From NCBI GenBank assembly GCA_027603065.1, contig JADGJP010000051.1, forward strand, positions 61,428 to 125,427: DNA of 64,000 bases, given 5' to 3'. The DNA comes from Geranomyces variabilis (Eukaryota > Chytridiomycota > Chytridiomycetes > Spizellomycetales > Powellomycetaceae). The position numbers and the translations under genes were made by a program. Below, one piece after another: positions 51,864 to 62,716 of the stretch (position 1 is its first letter; the number at the start of each line of letters is the position of its first letter). Under the pieces are notes generated by a model that was not told the origin of the DNA, made no database searches, and saw only the letters and a list, made by a program, of their open reading frames with translations.

Positions 51864-52795
51864 ATCCTGCGCGCTCGCAGGCGGGCGGCAGCGTTACCTC
51901 AATAGTTTTTAGTTAGACGGTAGCTAGCCGCTCTCACGCACGTTGCCCTCTGCTAAGTTAATGATTTGATTGCTGGTCTTTTCCCGTGTGCACAAGTAAG
52001 ACTTTTGTTTCGGCGCGTCTGGTTTTTCTGTCAGCCGTCTTTTGCTCTCCCCCCAAATCTCAACCCTCGCACTTTTCTATACGAGTGGTAGCCACACTAG
52101 TATATAGGGCATGGAGACAGACGAACTCTTCCTGGCTTTGATTCCGGTGCGACGACGAAAGGAGCTTCGACTCTCAGGAGGGCGTGAGCGAGAAACGTTC
52201 GCCGTTCCAGGTGGCTACGGCCCTGCGCCAGAAAGCGGCCCTCGCGCTTTAATTCTGCCCGGCCCGGCTGCTTTTGGGGGCCAGGGGCAACTTCCCTAGG
52301 GTGTAAAGGACCGAATCATGAATGAGGTTTGAACTTGCACCGTGAGTCATCTGGAGTCATCAGGACCTCGCCCTCCGGAAAGCAACGACCTTCTGGCAAT
52401 TGACCGCAGCAGGGCGAAACATACTCGGTGTCCGAATAGAGTGTGGAATGCTCGCGGAGGTCGAGGAATTCTCAAAATGCACTACCTTCGCTATCCCTGA
52501 GGATCTCACATGGCGCGGCATCGGCACCGCACGCTGAAGCTAATTCATTGCGGACGCAGAGCTCATCGGTAACCCATTAACAGCCGAGCAGAGCCCTATA
52601 CTGCGTCTTCCAAACACATTCAGAAAGACGGGCCATCACAGCAGTTTCCTGCTCCTGGACCACGGTTGACGGGCGGGGCAACGTGGCGCTGCATTCGATG
52701 ACCGGGCGCGGGACAGGCGAATCACTTCGGAGTTCATAAAAGGACATGATATTTTTGAACGCAGAATGAATGTGGGTATATGTCTCCAATCTCTC
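51864..52795. other. Intergenic region, nothing recognised
   Basis: Convergent 3' flanks of HTD2 (+) and the TMEM14 gene (-). A short frame at 52111-52299 (METDELFLALIPVRRRKELR) is open but unsupported. Confidence 0.4.
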
Positions 52796-53476
52796 TCATG
52801 TCGGAATGCGCAGCGCATAGCGAACAAAGGATACGAAACTGAAAGATGGGAAAGAGCACGATGAATGAGCTCACCATTCTGGACTACGCACGCTGTTCTA
52901 ACTGTGATAAGGTTACCTGATTATTGCAATCAATCCCGCTGGCATAAACACTCCTTAAGGATACACATAATGAAGTTGTCAGCGGAAAGATATGCAGTAC
53001 AGAGAACTGAGACAAGATGCAACTCACCGCTATTGGCAAACCGGACGCCCATGACCAGCATGAGACCAGTGCTGACGACTAAGAAGCGCAGCGACACAAC
53101 CGATGCGTGGAATCAGTCCCGATTATCCGTCACGCATGAATCCTTCTGTTGCCTTCTTCCAACTTACTAAGAACCAAGACGACCTCCTGCCGGTTTGCGC
53201 TTACGCGGCGTGCGCCGACTCCCAGCAGCGTGCCCATTACCGTTCCAAACAGCAGCGATATGAGCGATCCTGGATGGCGAGGACACATTGAAAAGTCAGC
53301 GGCATGCAGCTTGGGCCGCCAAAAAAAACGGTCCTTTCTGTTTCGAGCGTACCAGCCTTGACAAAGCCGATTATGCCACCGATAAAGACCAGAGCGGCGT
53401 AAGAGTAAGCAAAGTAATCTGGCCGTGCGGCGACGGCGGCCGGTCTGGGTGCGCGTGACGAGGCTTTGGGCGGCAT
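52796..53476 (-). CDS. TMEM14-family small membrane protein
   Basis: Five exons: 53476..53353, 53269..53168, 53078..53028, 52953..52917 and 52838..52796; 118 residues. After a basic Pro/Ala-rich start it shows the family pattern: AYSYAALVFIGGIIGFVKAG, SLISLLFGTVMGTLLGVGAR, VSTGLMLVMGVRFANSG and FMPAGLIAIISFVSFVRYAL, which are four membrane helices with the conserved FANSGxFMPAGL turn. TMEM14 proteins sit in mitochondrial or endoplasmic membranes; TMEM14C moves haem precursors in animals. Two exons are only 37 and 51 bases. Start at MPPKASSRAP; 48 bp from the divergent Sel1-MYND gene. Confidence 0.9.
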
Positions 53477-53524
53477 ACTGTGTGTTTGTGCTTGATTGCA
53501 AGGTGTGATGCACTTGGGGAAGAA

Positions 53525-56500
53525 ATGTCAGACGGTGCAAACCTGGAACGCAGGCCACGCCGGCCGCCGGCCGCACAATTTAAAGTTCGCATTCCAACCG
53601 ACACAACCGAAACCACCTCCACCAGGTCCGGCGGCTCACCGTTCGCTGCCTGTCGTTTTTTGTTATCCGGCACCCGCCGTCGCAGCACTATGCCACTGCC
53701 CTCGCCTCTTCCGGCGTCCGCGGCAATGTCAACGGCAACAGCCGCACGCCACAGTACCGCGCCAGCGTGCCGAGCTGGACCACCAACCGGAGGACCAGCC
53801 GCTGGCCCAGAAGCTGGAACAGCACCAGGAGATGGCGGAGTTGGAGCGGGCGGAAGAGCAGATCGAATTGCGGAGCAAAAACCAGCGGAGGCTTCTTCTG
53901 ATAAGCAGGCTGCACTCCCGCCGTCTGGCCGCACAACTCCGCAGTCCGGTAAACCGCCATTACAACAGACAGCTCCTCCACCTGCGAGGAATTCATCTCC
54001 GCATGTTCCACGCTCTGCTGAAGTCGTATCGGCGCAACAGCTGACGCCCGCATCAACAGACGTGACAGTGTCGGCAGTAGACCCGCCGCCTAAATACCTT
54101 TTGAACCAGTTGAAATACCGGTTAGATATCCAGGATCCGCTGGCGCTTTATGAGGCGGCAAAGAAGGACTCAGAGGAGGAGAAGGAGGGAACCGCGGGAT
54201 CTGTGCAGGCGCGGATTGTTTACGCGGTTTTTCTGCGAAATCCAACGGCGCCGTGGAAGGATCATGAGCTCGCGTTAAAGCTTTTGACCGCTGCTGCGAA
54301 TACGGGTGAGAGATACATATACTTGAGCATAAGCCGGAGCTGGCCGATAGAGGCCCGCTGTCGGTTCTGTTGACGTTTTTGCTAATTGGAGCGGGACTAT
54401 CATTATTTGCAGAGCCGCCGGAGGCTCCAGATCCACTGCGGGTCGCTGTAGCGATCGCAAACTCGCTTCTCGGTGACTGGTACCGTCGAGGAATTGTGTG
54501 TGCCACAAACTACAACATCTCGTTCAAACATCTCAAACGCGGCGCCGACCTTGGTGACCACACCGCACTGGCTGCCGTAGCGGAAATGTACGAGCGCGGC
54601 GCTGGTACTCCGAGGGACGAAGGGAAGGCGTTCTTTTATTACAGGAAAAGCGCCGATGCGGACTGCCTGAGAAGCATTTTCAAAGTTGCCCAGTGCTACG
54701 AGACTGGGAAAGGTACTAAACTCGAGTTTAATTGCATATCGCTATGTATGGGAGAGTGGTTAACCGCGTTCTCCCGGCGATTTTCGCATAGGCGCTCCGA
54801 TAAACTATTATCTGTCCAAGAGGTATTACCGGTTAGGTGCTGCGCGCAACCACTTTCCATCCCTGCTGCGCTTAGCTGCGCTGTCCCTCGATCCATCATC
54901 CGAAACCTTTGAAAATCTGGCGGCTGCAGTGCCTGCAGCAAAAACACCCCGCACCATGCACAACTGTGCCATCGCGCACTCGACCACAAAGCACGGCGCA
55001 CGGCCAGATTTCGTACAAATGCGCAAATGGCTGCTGAAAGCTGCGCAGATGGGCCACGCGCGGTCTCAGTGGCTATTGGCAAAGATTCATCAGGATGGGC
55101 GCGTGGCCGAGGGCGAGTCGGGCAAAATGAACGCGACGCGTGCGTTCTACTGGTTTCACCGCGCAGCGCTTCAAGGATACCAGCCTGCGCAGCTTGCGGT
55201 CAGCGCGCTGTATCGGACGGGCACGTATGGGGTGATGCAGGATTTGAAGCTTGCGGATACGTGGCATAAGGCCGCGACACGGTGCGGGTGCCAGAAGGTG
55301 CGGCCCGAGGCGTATGATTTGGCGTGTGTGAGCATGTACAGTTTGACCGAGGCGAGCGGGCCAGTGTGGAACGGCCAGCAAGAGTCGGATCGTGTGTTTG
55401 ACCTGCTGAAATCGGCGCAGTCGCCGGCTACCACTCCGTTAGTTTCGGGCGGCCCGGCGCTTCCGCCGTTACGCTTTGATGTGGAGAAACCGACTCCGAC
55501 GCCCGCTGCAGACGTGTTCAGTCCCACAGATGGGTTCAAAGACATGGCCTCGCTGATTGCTTCTTTCGGGCTGAAACCAGACCAGCTGCTGCAAGATCGA
55601 AACGCACGCGTCCCGACCATGAAGGTTCTTACTGATTATGCCACAACGTATCCCACCTCAATTCCGTCCTTCCTTGCTGCCAAGCGCGCTTTTATCGCTG
55701 GTGAGAAAAACAGCATGCTTCAGCGGCACGCGTTTGCAATCAAGGAATACGCCGCGGGATTCCGCTCCCTCACCGGCTTTTTTGACCTCGAATCCGCCGA
55801 CCTCAAACTCCTCGCCGCGACTAGCGTCCAGCACGTGCTGACCGCTAAACCCAAACACGCTGACGCGCTCCTCGTCGACGCATTTCTCAACATGCTAACA
55901 CGGCCGCCAGAACTAGGCATCATTGCATGCAACCGCGTGTTGGACGCCGCACCCACAGAAAGTGTGGCGCTTATCCTACGAGGTGGTTACCGCGCGCGGT
56001 GCTACATGTTTGATGAGGCGATTGAGGATTTTGGCGCTGCGCTGCGGATTGAGCAGCAGGCGACCGAGCAGACGAAAGTGAAGGATTTGTTCAAGATCAA
56101 GGCGAATGCGGTCATGGCGGAAGCGCTGTTCCAGCTGGGCGTTGCGCATAGTAATTTGGAAGGGAGGGAACATCGCGTGGCGAGCGTGAGGTATTTAATG
56201 ATGTACCTGCACGCCACGCCGTTAGAGTCAAAGGTAAGCGATTAAGGGTGCGAGGAGCGTTTATAGCACACTTTTCTAATGCACTTGATGTGTTTATCTC
56301 CAACAGCGCACCGCGGACGCCCACTACACCATCGCAGCCTCCTGTCTCTCCCTCTCGCACCCGGACAAACTCATCTCGCATTTTTCTTCCGGCCTCGAAG
56401 CCGAGAGCTGCCGTCCGCATTTCCTTCCGCCGATCCTCAACGCCGACTTGAAAGCGAGGCTAACGCTCGAAGTCCGCTATGCGGTCGTCACGGGCCGCAC

Positions 56501-56888
56501 GCACGTGCGGTCGCTGCCGTGGGCGGCGCTTCCGCTGGAAACGATGCGCATGATTGAGGGCGAGCTGGGCGCTGAGGGTAGCATTACGCGTGAGTGTCTT
56601 GCGTGTGGAAGCACGAGAAAGACCAAAACGTGTGCTGGGTGTAAGATTGCGAGGTATTGCAGTACGAATTGTCAGGTAAGAGGCGGAGGAGAAGCGGAGG
56701 CGCAGGCGTTGAGGCCGCTTCTTGACTAATAACTTTCTTCTTTCCGTGCGTAGATTGCCCACTGGATCCGCGGGCACCGCGCTGAATGCAACCCGAACCT
56801 GCTTTCGCAAGCGATGCCGGTTCCCGTCATCGCTCCCGCAGCACTCACCACCGTCGCCGCGAAATCCGCCACCCGCACGACCTACTGA
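53525..56888 (+). CDS. Sel1-repeat/TPR protein with C-terminal MYND zinc finger
   Basis: Five exons: 53525..54305, 54413..54712, 54792..56233, 56307..56675 and 56754..56888; 1008 residues. About 190 disordered, Pro/Ala-rich residues come first. Sel1-like repeats follow (ANSLLGDWYRRG, AEMYERGAGTPRDEGKAFFYYRKSA, AQCYETGKG, AKIHQDGRVAEGESGK, SALYRTGTYGV), then a helical TPR-like middle. The C-terminal MYND finger has all its ligands: CLACGSTRKTKTCAGC, RYCSTNCQ and HWIRGHRAEC. MYND modules bind proline-rich peptides; Sel1 repeats are scaffolds, so an adaptor role is likely. No catalytic SET domain is seen. The start is 48 bp from that of TMEM14. Confidence 0.88.
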
Positions 56889-57304
56889 AACCTCAAACTC
56901 CCTCGCCCGTGCCGCCCATGCCCAGATACCCGCGCACCAACAACAAAAAGCGACAAAAAAACACTTATGTCCCCCTCCCGATCTCCTGAGTCTGTATGCC
57001 TGCCCTGACCCTTCACCCTTCTCCTCGCTGGAGCTGCTGAACTTTCAACCCAATCTCTCATCCCCACTTCCCTCCCTCTTTTTGGAAAACTACTGTTTTG
57101 TTGTTACGCCTCTGCCGTTTCTTCCCGTCCCCCATTTGGTTTTGGAAAAAAAACGAACTCTTAAAATCCCGCAACCAATACAATTCCCTTGCTTAGACGT
57201 AACTTAAAAATTAGAAAGAAAGCAACAGACCTCGATATTTCAATGTCCCGAGCTTTCTCCGTATGCGAGAAGCGGTAATTGGGGGAATACGCTTAATATT
57301 CGGC
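56889..57304. other. Convergent 3' flanks of the Sel1-MYND gene and EI24
   Basis: Pyrimidine-rich; nothing else recognised. Confidence 0.45.
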
Positions 57305-58915
57305 TTAGCCCGAGTCCCTTGCGCTGCTGCTGCCGCGACGCGTGGTATTCCGCGCGACGACTCGGCGTATACAGCACGCGTTTGTGCGCACTGCGAGACG
57401 GAATATTGGTAGGCGTTGCGGGAGGTATTTACAGGGCAGATTTTGCCCGACTTTGGGTTGTGGGTGACCGCGATTGGACATGATAATGTACTGTTGAAAG
57501 GAATAGGCGGGAATTTTCGTCAGCTCGAGGGCGAGTGGGTGCTCGGCAGAAACCTATGGAGAGGCTTACAACTGGGAATAACAGGGCGAACAGCCCTTGA
57601 CTGATAAATTGCGGGAAAAAGAAAGTGAGGGCAGTTACCGGGAAGCCTACCAGGGAAACAAATAGAGAAGAGAGATGGGCAGGTCAATCCAACAATGCAA
57701 ACGGAGAAGTAGGATTCCACACGGGTAACATGTTTGTCGCTTACCGAACCCAATGTAATAGGCCCAATGCGACTCAAAATGATCGACGCGTTGCTGGAGT
57801 GACCAGCCTTTACTCGCCCAGCGGTACTCAAACGAGTAGAAACTGGCGACCCAACAAAAGCAAAGAAAGCTGAACGCGGGGCCGATATAAGGGATAAAAT
57901 ACACGAGTAGAGACTGAGCGAGAAAGTTGAGCAGAAGGAGGCCGCGGTATGCCTCGTCGGAAATCATTTTTAAGAGTCTGCGGCGACGAGAGCGTTAGTG
58001 ACAGATTAACCAAGCAACGTGACTGTCGCTAAAAAATTCAATTTAAGCGCTCCTTCTCTGCAACGTTCTTTCCGGCCTACCTGTCATACGTGAACGGCGC
58101 GCTGACAGGCTTGCCGACCTGCACGCGATACGAGCGGTCGGCTATCCGCTGATACCACATTGCGTTGAGAATAAAGCTAATAGCGTATATTGGGTAGACC
58201 CAAAGGACCTGCCCAAATCAGGTGTCCAGCCGCCTTAGCACTCGGAAACGCCGGAATGAAAGCCGCAGAAGCGACAGCTCTTGGCGCGTACCGAGTATGT
58301 CATCCCCAGAAGCGTGTCAAACAGATCGCCTGTAACTGCGGGCGATTTGCCTCCTCCGCCGCCCGCAGCGGTGGCCGCATAACCACGTAGCGACCGCGAG
58401 ACGGGCAGCACAGCGTAGTCAAATAGAAAGATGGATCCGAGAAAGAGTAATCCGTTAAGTAGGAGGCATTTGAACGCGTTGGCCTGAATTGTTTTTGATC
58501 TGCACAAAGAGAAGAGGTATGAGTATTACAGACAGTGATCATCCTCTCTTTCTCCGCTTTCATATCGTAGATACCCATAGATGGCGATTAGCGCCGACGG
58601 CCAGGCTGAGGCGTCCTTCAGTCCTTGGTAGCCAAATCCTGCATGAACCCTCGCTCCTACTAGAAACGTCAGTGGTACTGCAGATCCTTGCGATGCTGTT
58701 GAGGAGGATATTGGCTTGCTATCTGAATCCTGTTTGCGATGCCTGAGAGCAGCATCGGCGGCAGCTGTTTTTGGCGAGCCTGGTGCGCTGTTGCTGGTGC
58801 TGCCAGCGGCTGGTGTTGACGCGGAGGAGGATTTTGAGGATGCGACAGCAGATGGAGCGGCGGCAGACGGCTTACGGAGCGAGGAGCGGAGGGGCGAAGA
58901 TGGAGAAAGACTCAT
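57305..58915 (-). CDS. EI24: EI24 homologue (etoposide-induced 2.4), ER membrane protein
   Basis: Six exons: 58915..58575, 58499..58292, 58208..58081, 57977..57745, 57646..57570 and 57490..57305; 390 residues. A Ser/Ala-rich N-terminus of about 80 residues is followed by multiple membrane spans. Strong family blocks are VLWVYPIYAISFILNAMWYQRIAD, LLNFLAQSLLVYFIPYIGP, YSFEYRWASKGWSLQQRV, ESHWAYYIGFGFP and LPQRLPIFR near the end. EI24 is an ER multi-pass protein acting in autophagy and ER contact. Exon joins all keep the frame. The last intron was placed at GTAAGC/CAACAG on frame and family grounds and is the least certain. Confidence 0.88.
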
Positions 58916-59241
58916 TATCGTGTGGGTGAGCGTTGGGCGATGCAGGTTGATGAGAATGTGGCAGGCGCGGGGAAGCTGAGGCGGGAGATCCAATTGTGGT
59001 GATCAATACAATAGCTGGGAGGTCCTGCTGTCGGAAAACAGTTTCCCCCTTTCCCGACCCAGTTGCCGGAAGACGACCAGACCGCCTTGCTACTACTAAA
59101 TCACTGATGCCGACTTTCGCTTGTCTGAATGTATATAGGGTATCCCATATGATATTTTACGACAGCACCTCGCAGAAGTTTAATGGTGCGCGCCAGGAGC
59201 GGGCCTCAAAGGCCCCATCAAAAATTCAAATCCTTGCTCGC
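58916..59241. other. EI24 upstream region and BSD-gene 3' flank
   Basis: No gene seen. Confidence 0.45.
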
Positions 59242-60623
59242 CTACTGATCAAACTCAGGCTCATCATCCTGCCACTCGTCATCGTGGGGCTCGTACATAT
59301 CGCTGACAAACTCCTCTGGAACGTAACCCTGATCGAAAATAAACATGGTTTCAGCCTAACAAGGAATGGTGACAAAAACGGATAACGTGCCCTCACGTCA
59401 AATGAGGGCGCGTCGGCCAAATCCTTAGGCGCTGCAGGCGCGGGCTGCTCGTCCCTCAAATCCTGAGCGGTTGGCAAGCTTCCGTGGCTATCGACACGTG
59501 GTATTGATGATCGTCCGCGGTTAGGTGACTGTGCTTCATTGTCAACAACCGGGATCGCGACCGGCTCGGCGGTGACGGCGGCGGATGCATTCTCAGGTCC
59601 CGTCTTACTGGTAGTCACTTTGTCGGGTGAGGGCGGGTCGACTTCTGGGGCTGTGAAAAGCAGCTCCGAGTCTGCGGATGGGAGAGGAGCAAGCGGGATG
59701 GCAGATGCAGGGTCGGCTCGTAACTGACAGATTCGCCAAAAGTACGTGCGCCAAAATTGCGGTTCTTTCATCCTAGTTAGTGGCGATACGCGTAAGAACC
59801 GTCATATTTAAAACCATAGACCTCTAAGCGCAGCAATTTTCTTACTTTTTCGGTACTAGTTCAAATCGCAGTTGGCCGAGCCGAGTGTCCAACCGGAGCA
59901 TCTCCTAAACCAATAGCCACAACAATCGATCAGTCAACCGCGGTTCACCCTTTCCGACCGCACGCAAAAAGCTTTGCTTCCGCATAACTTACGAGAATGG
60001 TGGGATATGCGGCTTCCAAATCAAACACAAATCCCGGAGGGTTTTCCGGCATGGGTTCGAGAAAAGCATCTTTGTTCTGCCCAGGATCGTGGAGACAAAT
60101 GAGCATGGAGAAGATTACTGGACGCAGGCCGTGCGCCCGTTGGCTTTCTTACATTGGACAGCGCGAGAACGTGAGATTTGAGAGCTTCCGGGTTCTCGGC
60201 CCCATCCCATGGCATTGCAACATGGTCAGCTCCAGCGTCTGCCAGTCCTTTCCGAGCGGCCGCTGATTGCCGGCTCTCGGTCGCGTCCGTTTCCTCCCAG
60301 GCCGCCAGCAACCGCGAAGGGTCCGGAATGGCTTTGTTGATTATACCCAGCAGCGCGTCGCCAGTTTTCTTTAGCGTCTCGGTTGCGGGCGCCAACAGCG
60401 GAGCTATCGTGGCGCCGGCGGCAATGGGTGATGCGGGGTTGGAGGTGGTGTTGGCGGCAGTAACGGGGCTGGTCAACGATTCCTCAGCAGCCTCTGAGAA
60501 ACCGGCGCCGTCCTGCGAGCGCTTCTGGTCCAGCCAGGTCTTTTGCTCGTGGTCGAATGAGTCTGCCGCATCAACGACCGCGGTCTTGATCTTTGCAGCG
60601 TAGGAGAATGCGCGTGAAAGCAT
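59242..60623 (-). CDS. BSD-domain protein (BSDC1/SYAP1/Dos2-like)
   Basis: Five exons: 60623..60153, 60076..59993, 59904..59846, 59772..59397 and 59355..59242; 367 residues. The N-terminus is helical (MLSRAFSYAAKIKTAVVDAA). The BSD domain spans about residues 165-215, assembled from four exons: FLEPMPENPPGFVFDLE, MLRLDTRLGQLRFELVPKK and MKEPQFWRTYFWRI, with the conserved FW(R)xYFWRI. A long acidic and Ser/Pro-rich linker precedes an acidic C-terminus (EFVSDMYEPHDDEWQDDEPE). BSD proteins of this type act in membrane or TORC2-Akt signalling (SYAP1) and chromatin (Dos2); the role here is undecided. Divergent from TBCE by 96 bp. Confidence 0.85.
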
Positions 60624-60719
60624 GACGGGCGGCTACGTGCAGCAACGAGGATGACCGGCGAGCAAGCGCGACGGAATGTCCTCACCTCGCTTCATCCACA
60701 GCCCCATGCCCATACCACA

Positions 60720-62513
60720 ATGACAACCGGGGAGGAGCTTACGCATACCACAGACACCAGTCGCCCAGTGACCGTCGGCTCTCGCCTTTGCGTCGCCGGC
60801 CACTTTGGAACCGTTCGCTTCCGCGGTCCCGTACCCGCCGGCTCGGATGCGATCTGGTTAGGCGTCGAATGGGACGACGCAACACGGGGCAAGCACTCTG
60901 GCACGCATGGCGGCGTCTCGTACTTCCAGACTACCGTAGCTGGCAGCGGCACCTTCTTACGCGAGTCCAAGGTCGGCGCTGACATGCTCCCGCGGTCACT
61001 GTTGGCTGCTATGCAAGAAAAATACCTTGCCGCACAGCCAACTGATAGCGTGGTGCGACTCGGCGGTGCAGCCGACGGTGTCGAGGTGGAAACCGTTGGA
61101 TGGGAGAAGATTGCGCGAAAAGTGAAGGACGGGTCGCGGCTGAAGGAGGTTGGTGTTGCGGATATGCGAGTAGGGTTTCGAGGCGGAGAGCAAGGCGAGC
61201 TTGGACGGCGGTTCCCGGCAATTGTGGATCTCGACTTGTCTCGCTCCCTGCTGGTCCGGTGGTCGGACGTAGCAGAAATCTGCGCTGAACTTCCGCAGCT
61301 GGCATCATTAAGACTGGCTCATAACCGCTTTGCGTCGATAAAGGAGGACCGTGGCGCGGCCGCCCAGAGATTCCTCAATGTCAAAGCGCTCACATTGCAT
61401 CACACCGAGACACCATGGGCTGAGATGGAGGAAATTGCTGCTTTGTTCCCGGTACTAAAAGAGTTGCACTTTGGATTCAACCGGCTGGACGCTTCCCCAT
61501 TTGACGCTCCACGAGATTCATTTGGTTTCGCACATCTCCGCTTGCTCAATCTCGAATACAATAATTTGACATCGTGGTCAGCCATAAAAGGGCTTGGCCA
61601 ATTGCCGTGCTTGACAGCACTGATGCTCAACGGCAACGCTATCCAAAACGTCGAGGTCCCTGCCAGCAACGAGTTTGCATCTCTTACGACGCTCAACATT
61701 TCGGACAATCAACTTAGTTCATGGGCCGCCATACACGCGCTCAATGGCTTTCCCACACTCACAATAATTCGCCTGCAGCGCAATCCGATCCTCGACAACC
61801 TCCCGCCAGCGGACGCCCGATCCATTCTCACCGCCCGCCTTGCAAACGCCACAGTCCTCAACGGCGCCGAAATTACCGAAAGGTTCCGCCGCGACGCTGA
61901 ACTATTTTACCTCTCGCTCTACGCGAAAGACGCAGCAACCGAAGATCCGGCTTCATTTGCACGGACTCATCCGCGACACGCTGCGCTGGTTGCATTACAT
62001 GGCGCACCGGCAATTGCGCCAGCGTCTGCAACTTCTACTATTCTCAAGGACCGTGTTTTGACGCTAAGTTTTGTTTATGGGGAGAAGTCTGCGCGCAAAA
62101 AGGTACCGATCAACATGGGTATACGGCCGTTGAAGGTTTTGGTGGCGCGTGTCTTCAAGATTCCGGATGCAACGGCGTTAGTATTGACCAAGATAGAGGA
62201 AGGTGGTGGGGACGTTGAGTTGGATGATGACTTGCGGGACGTGGATTTCTATGGCGTTGAGAGCGGCAATAAAATAAGAGTCGGCCTGTATACGGATATT
62301 GTCACATTGAGTAAAACGGGTCGGTTTCCGCGAGACGCGCTTGCTTCGCGGTTTCCGCGAGACACGGCTTCCTTCTCGGTTTCCCTACCCCATTCCCCAC
62401 CCACATTGTGCTGTGCGTCCGTCTGCGTAGTTCTTTTGTTTCCCACCACCCTCCCTTGGGTAATTGTCCATACTGAGGGTCATGCAGCGCACTCCGCGCA
62501 CAGCAGCGCCTAA
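60720..62513 (+). CDS. TBCE: Tubulin-specific chaperone E (TBCE), with an abnormal C-terminal tail
   Basis: Single exon, 597 residues, start MTTGEELTHTT. The CAP-Gly domain (about 20-80) has GTVRFRGPVP, WLGVEWDD and GKHSGTHGG; a leucine-rich-repeat region follows (LRLAHNRFASI, LHFGFNRLDAS, LNLEYNNLTSW, LNISDNQLSSW, IRLQRNPILDN). A ubiquitin-like domain (about 450-535) ends near GNKIRVGLYTD, where TBCE normally stops. TBCE helps assemble alpha/beta tubulin with cofactors A-D. The frame then runs about 65 residues through a low-complexity tail (SRFPRDTASFSVSLPHSPP...), which looks foreign and may reflect insertion of the neighbouring element. Confidence 0.93.
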   Translation: MTTGEELTHTTDTSRPVTVGSRLCVAGHFGTVRFRGPVPAGSDAIWLGVEWDDATRGKHSGTHGGVSYFQTTVAGSGTFLRESKVGADMLPRSLLAAMQEKYLAAQPTDSVVRLGGAADGVEVETVGWEKIARKVKDGSRLKEVGVADMRVGFRGGEQGELGRRFPAIVDLDLSRSLLVRWSDVAEICAELPQLASLRLAHNRFASIKEDRGAAAQRFLNVKALTLHHTETPWAEMEEIAALFPVLKELHFGFNRLDASPFDAPRDSFGFAHLRLLNLEYNNLTSWSAIKGLGQLPCLTALMLNGNAIQNVEVPASNEFASLTTLNISDNQLSSWAAIHALNGFPTLTIIRLQRNPILDNLPPADARSILTARLANATVLNGAEITERFRRDAELFYLSLYAKDAATEDPASFARTHPRHAALVALHGAPAIAPASATSTILKDRVLTLSFVYGEKSARKKVPINMGIRPLKVLVARVFKIPDATALVLTKIEEGGGDVELDDDLRDVDFYGVESGNKIRVGLYTDIVTLSKTGRFPRDALASRFPRDTASFSVSLPHSPPTLCCASVCVVLLFPTTLPWVIVHTEGHAAHSAHSSA

Positions 62514-62710
62514 CCATTCCCTCCTTTCCCACGCAGACATCTCTTTTTCTTGTGTCGCCCTCCCTCCTCTGCCTGCCTTTGCCCACTACGCTGCACGCCG
62601 CAGCATTCTGACTGTGCTGCTCTCTCTCAGGTAAGTCCAATCTCATGCTCATGCAGCGCACTCACCACACAGCAGCAGCGCCTAACCTTAGTCTCCTCCT
62701 TCCATGCTCC
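62480..62710 (+). repeat. Tandemly duplicated leader of the mobile-element-like ORF
   Basis: TCATGCAGCGCACTC with nearby CACAGCAGCGCCTAACC occurs at about 62480-62526 and again at about 62648-62700, with small differences. Period about 168 bp. It leads into the ATG at 62717. Confidence 0.65.
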
Positions 62711-62716
62711 ACAGCC

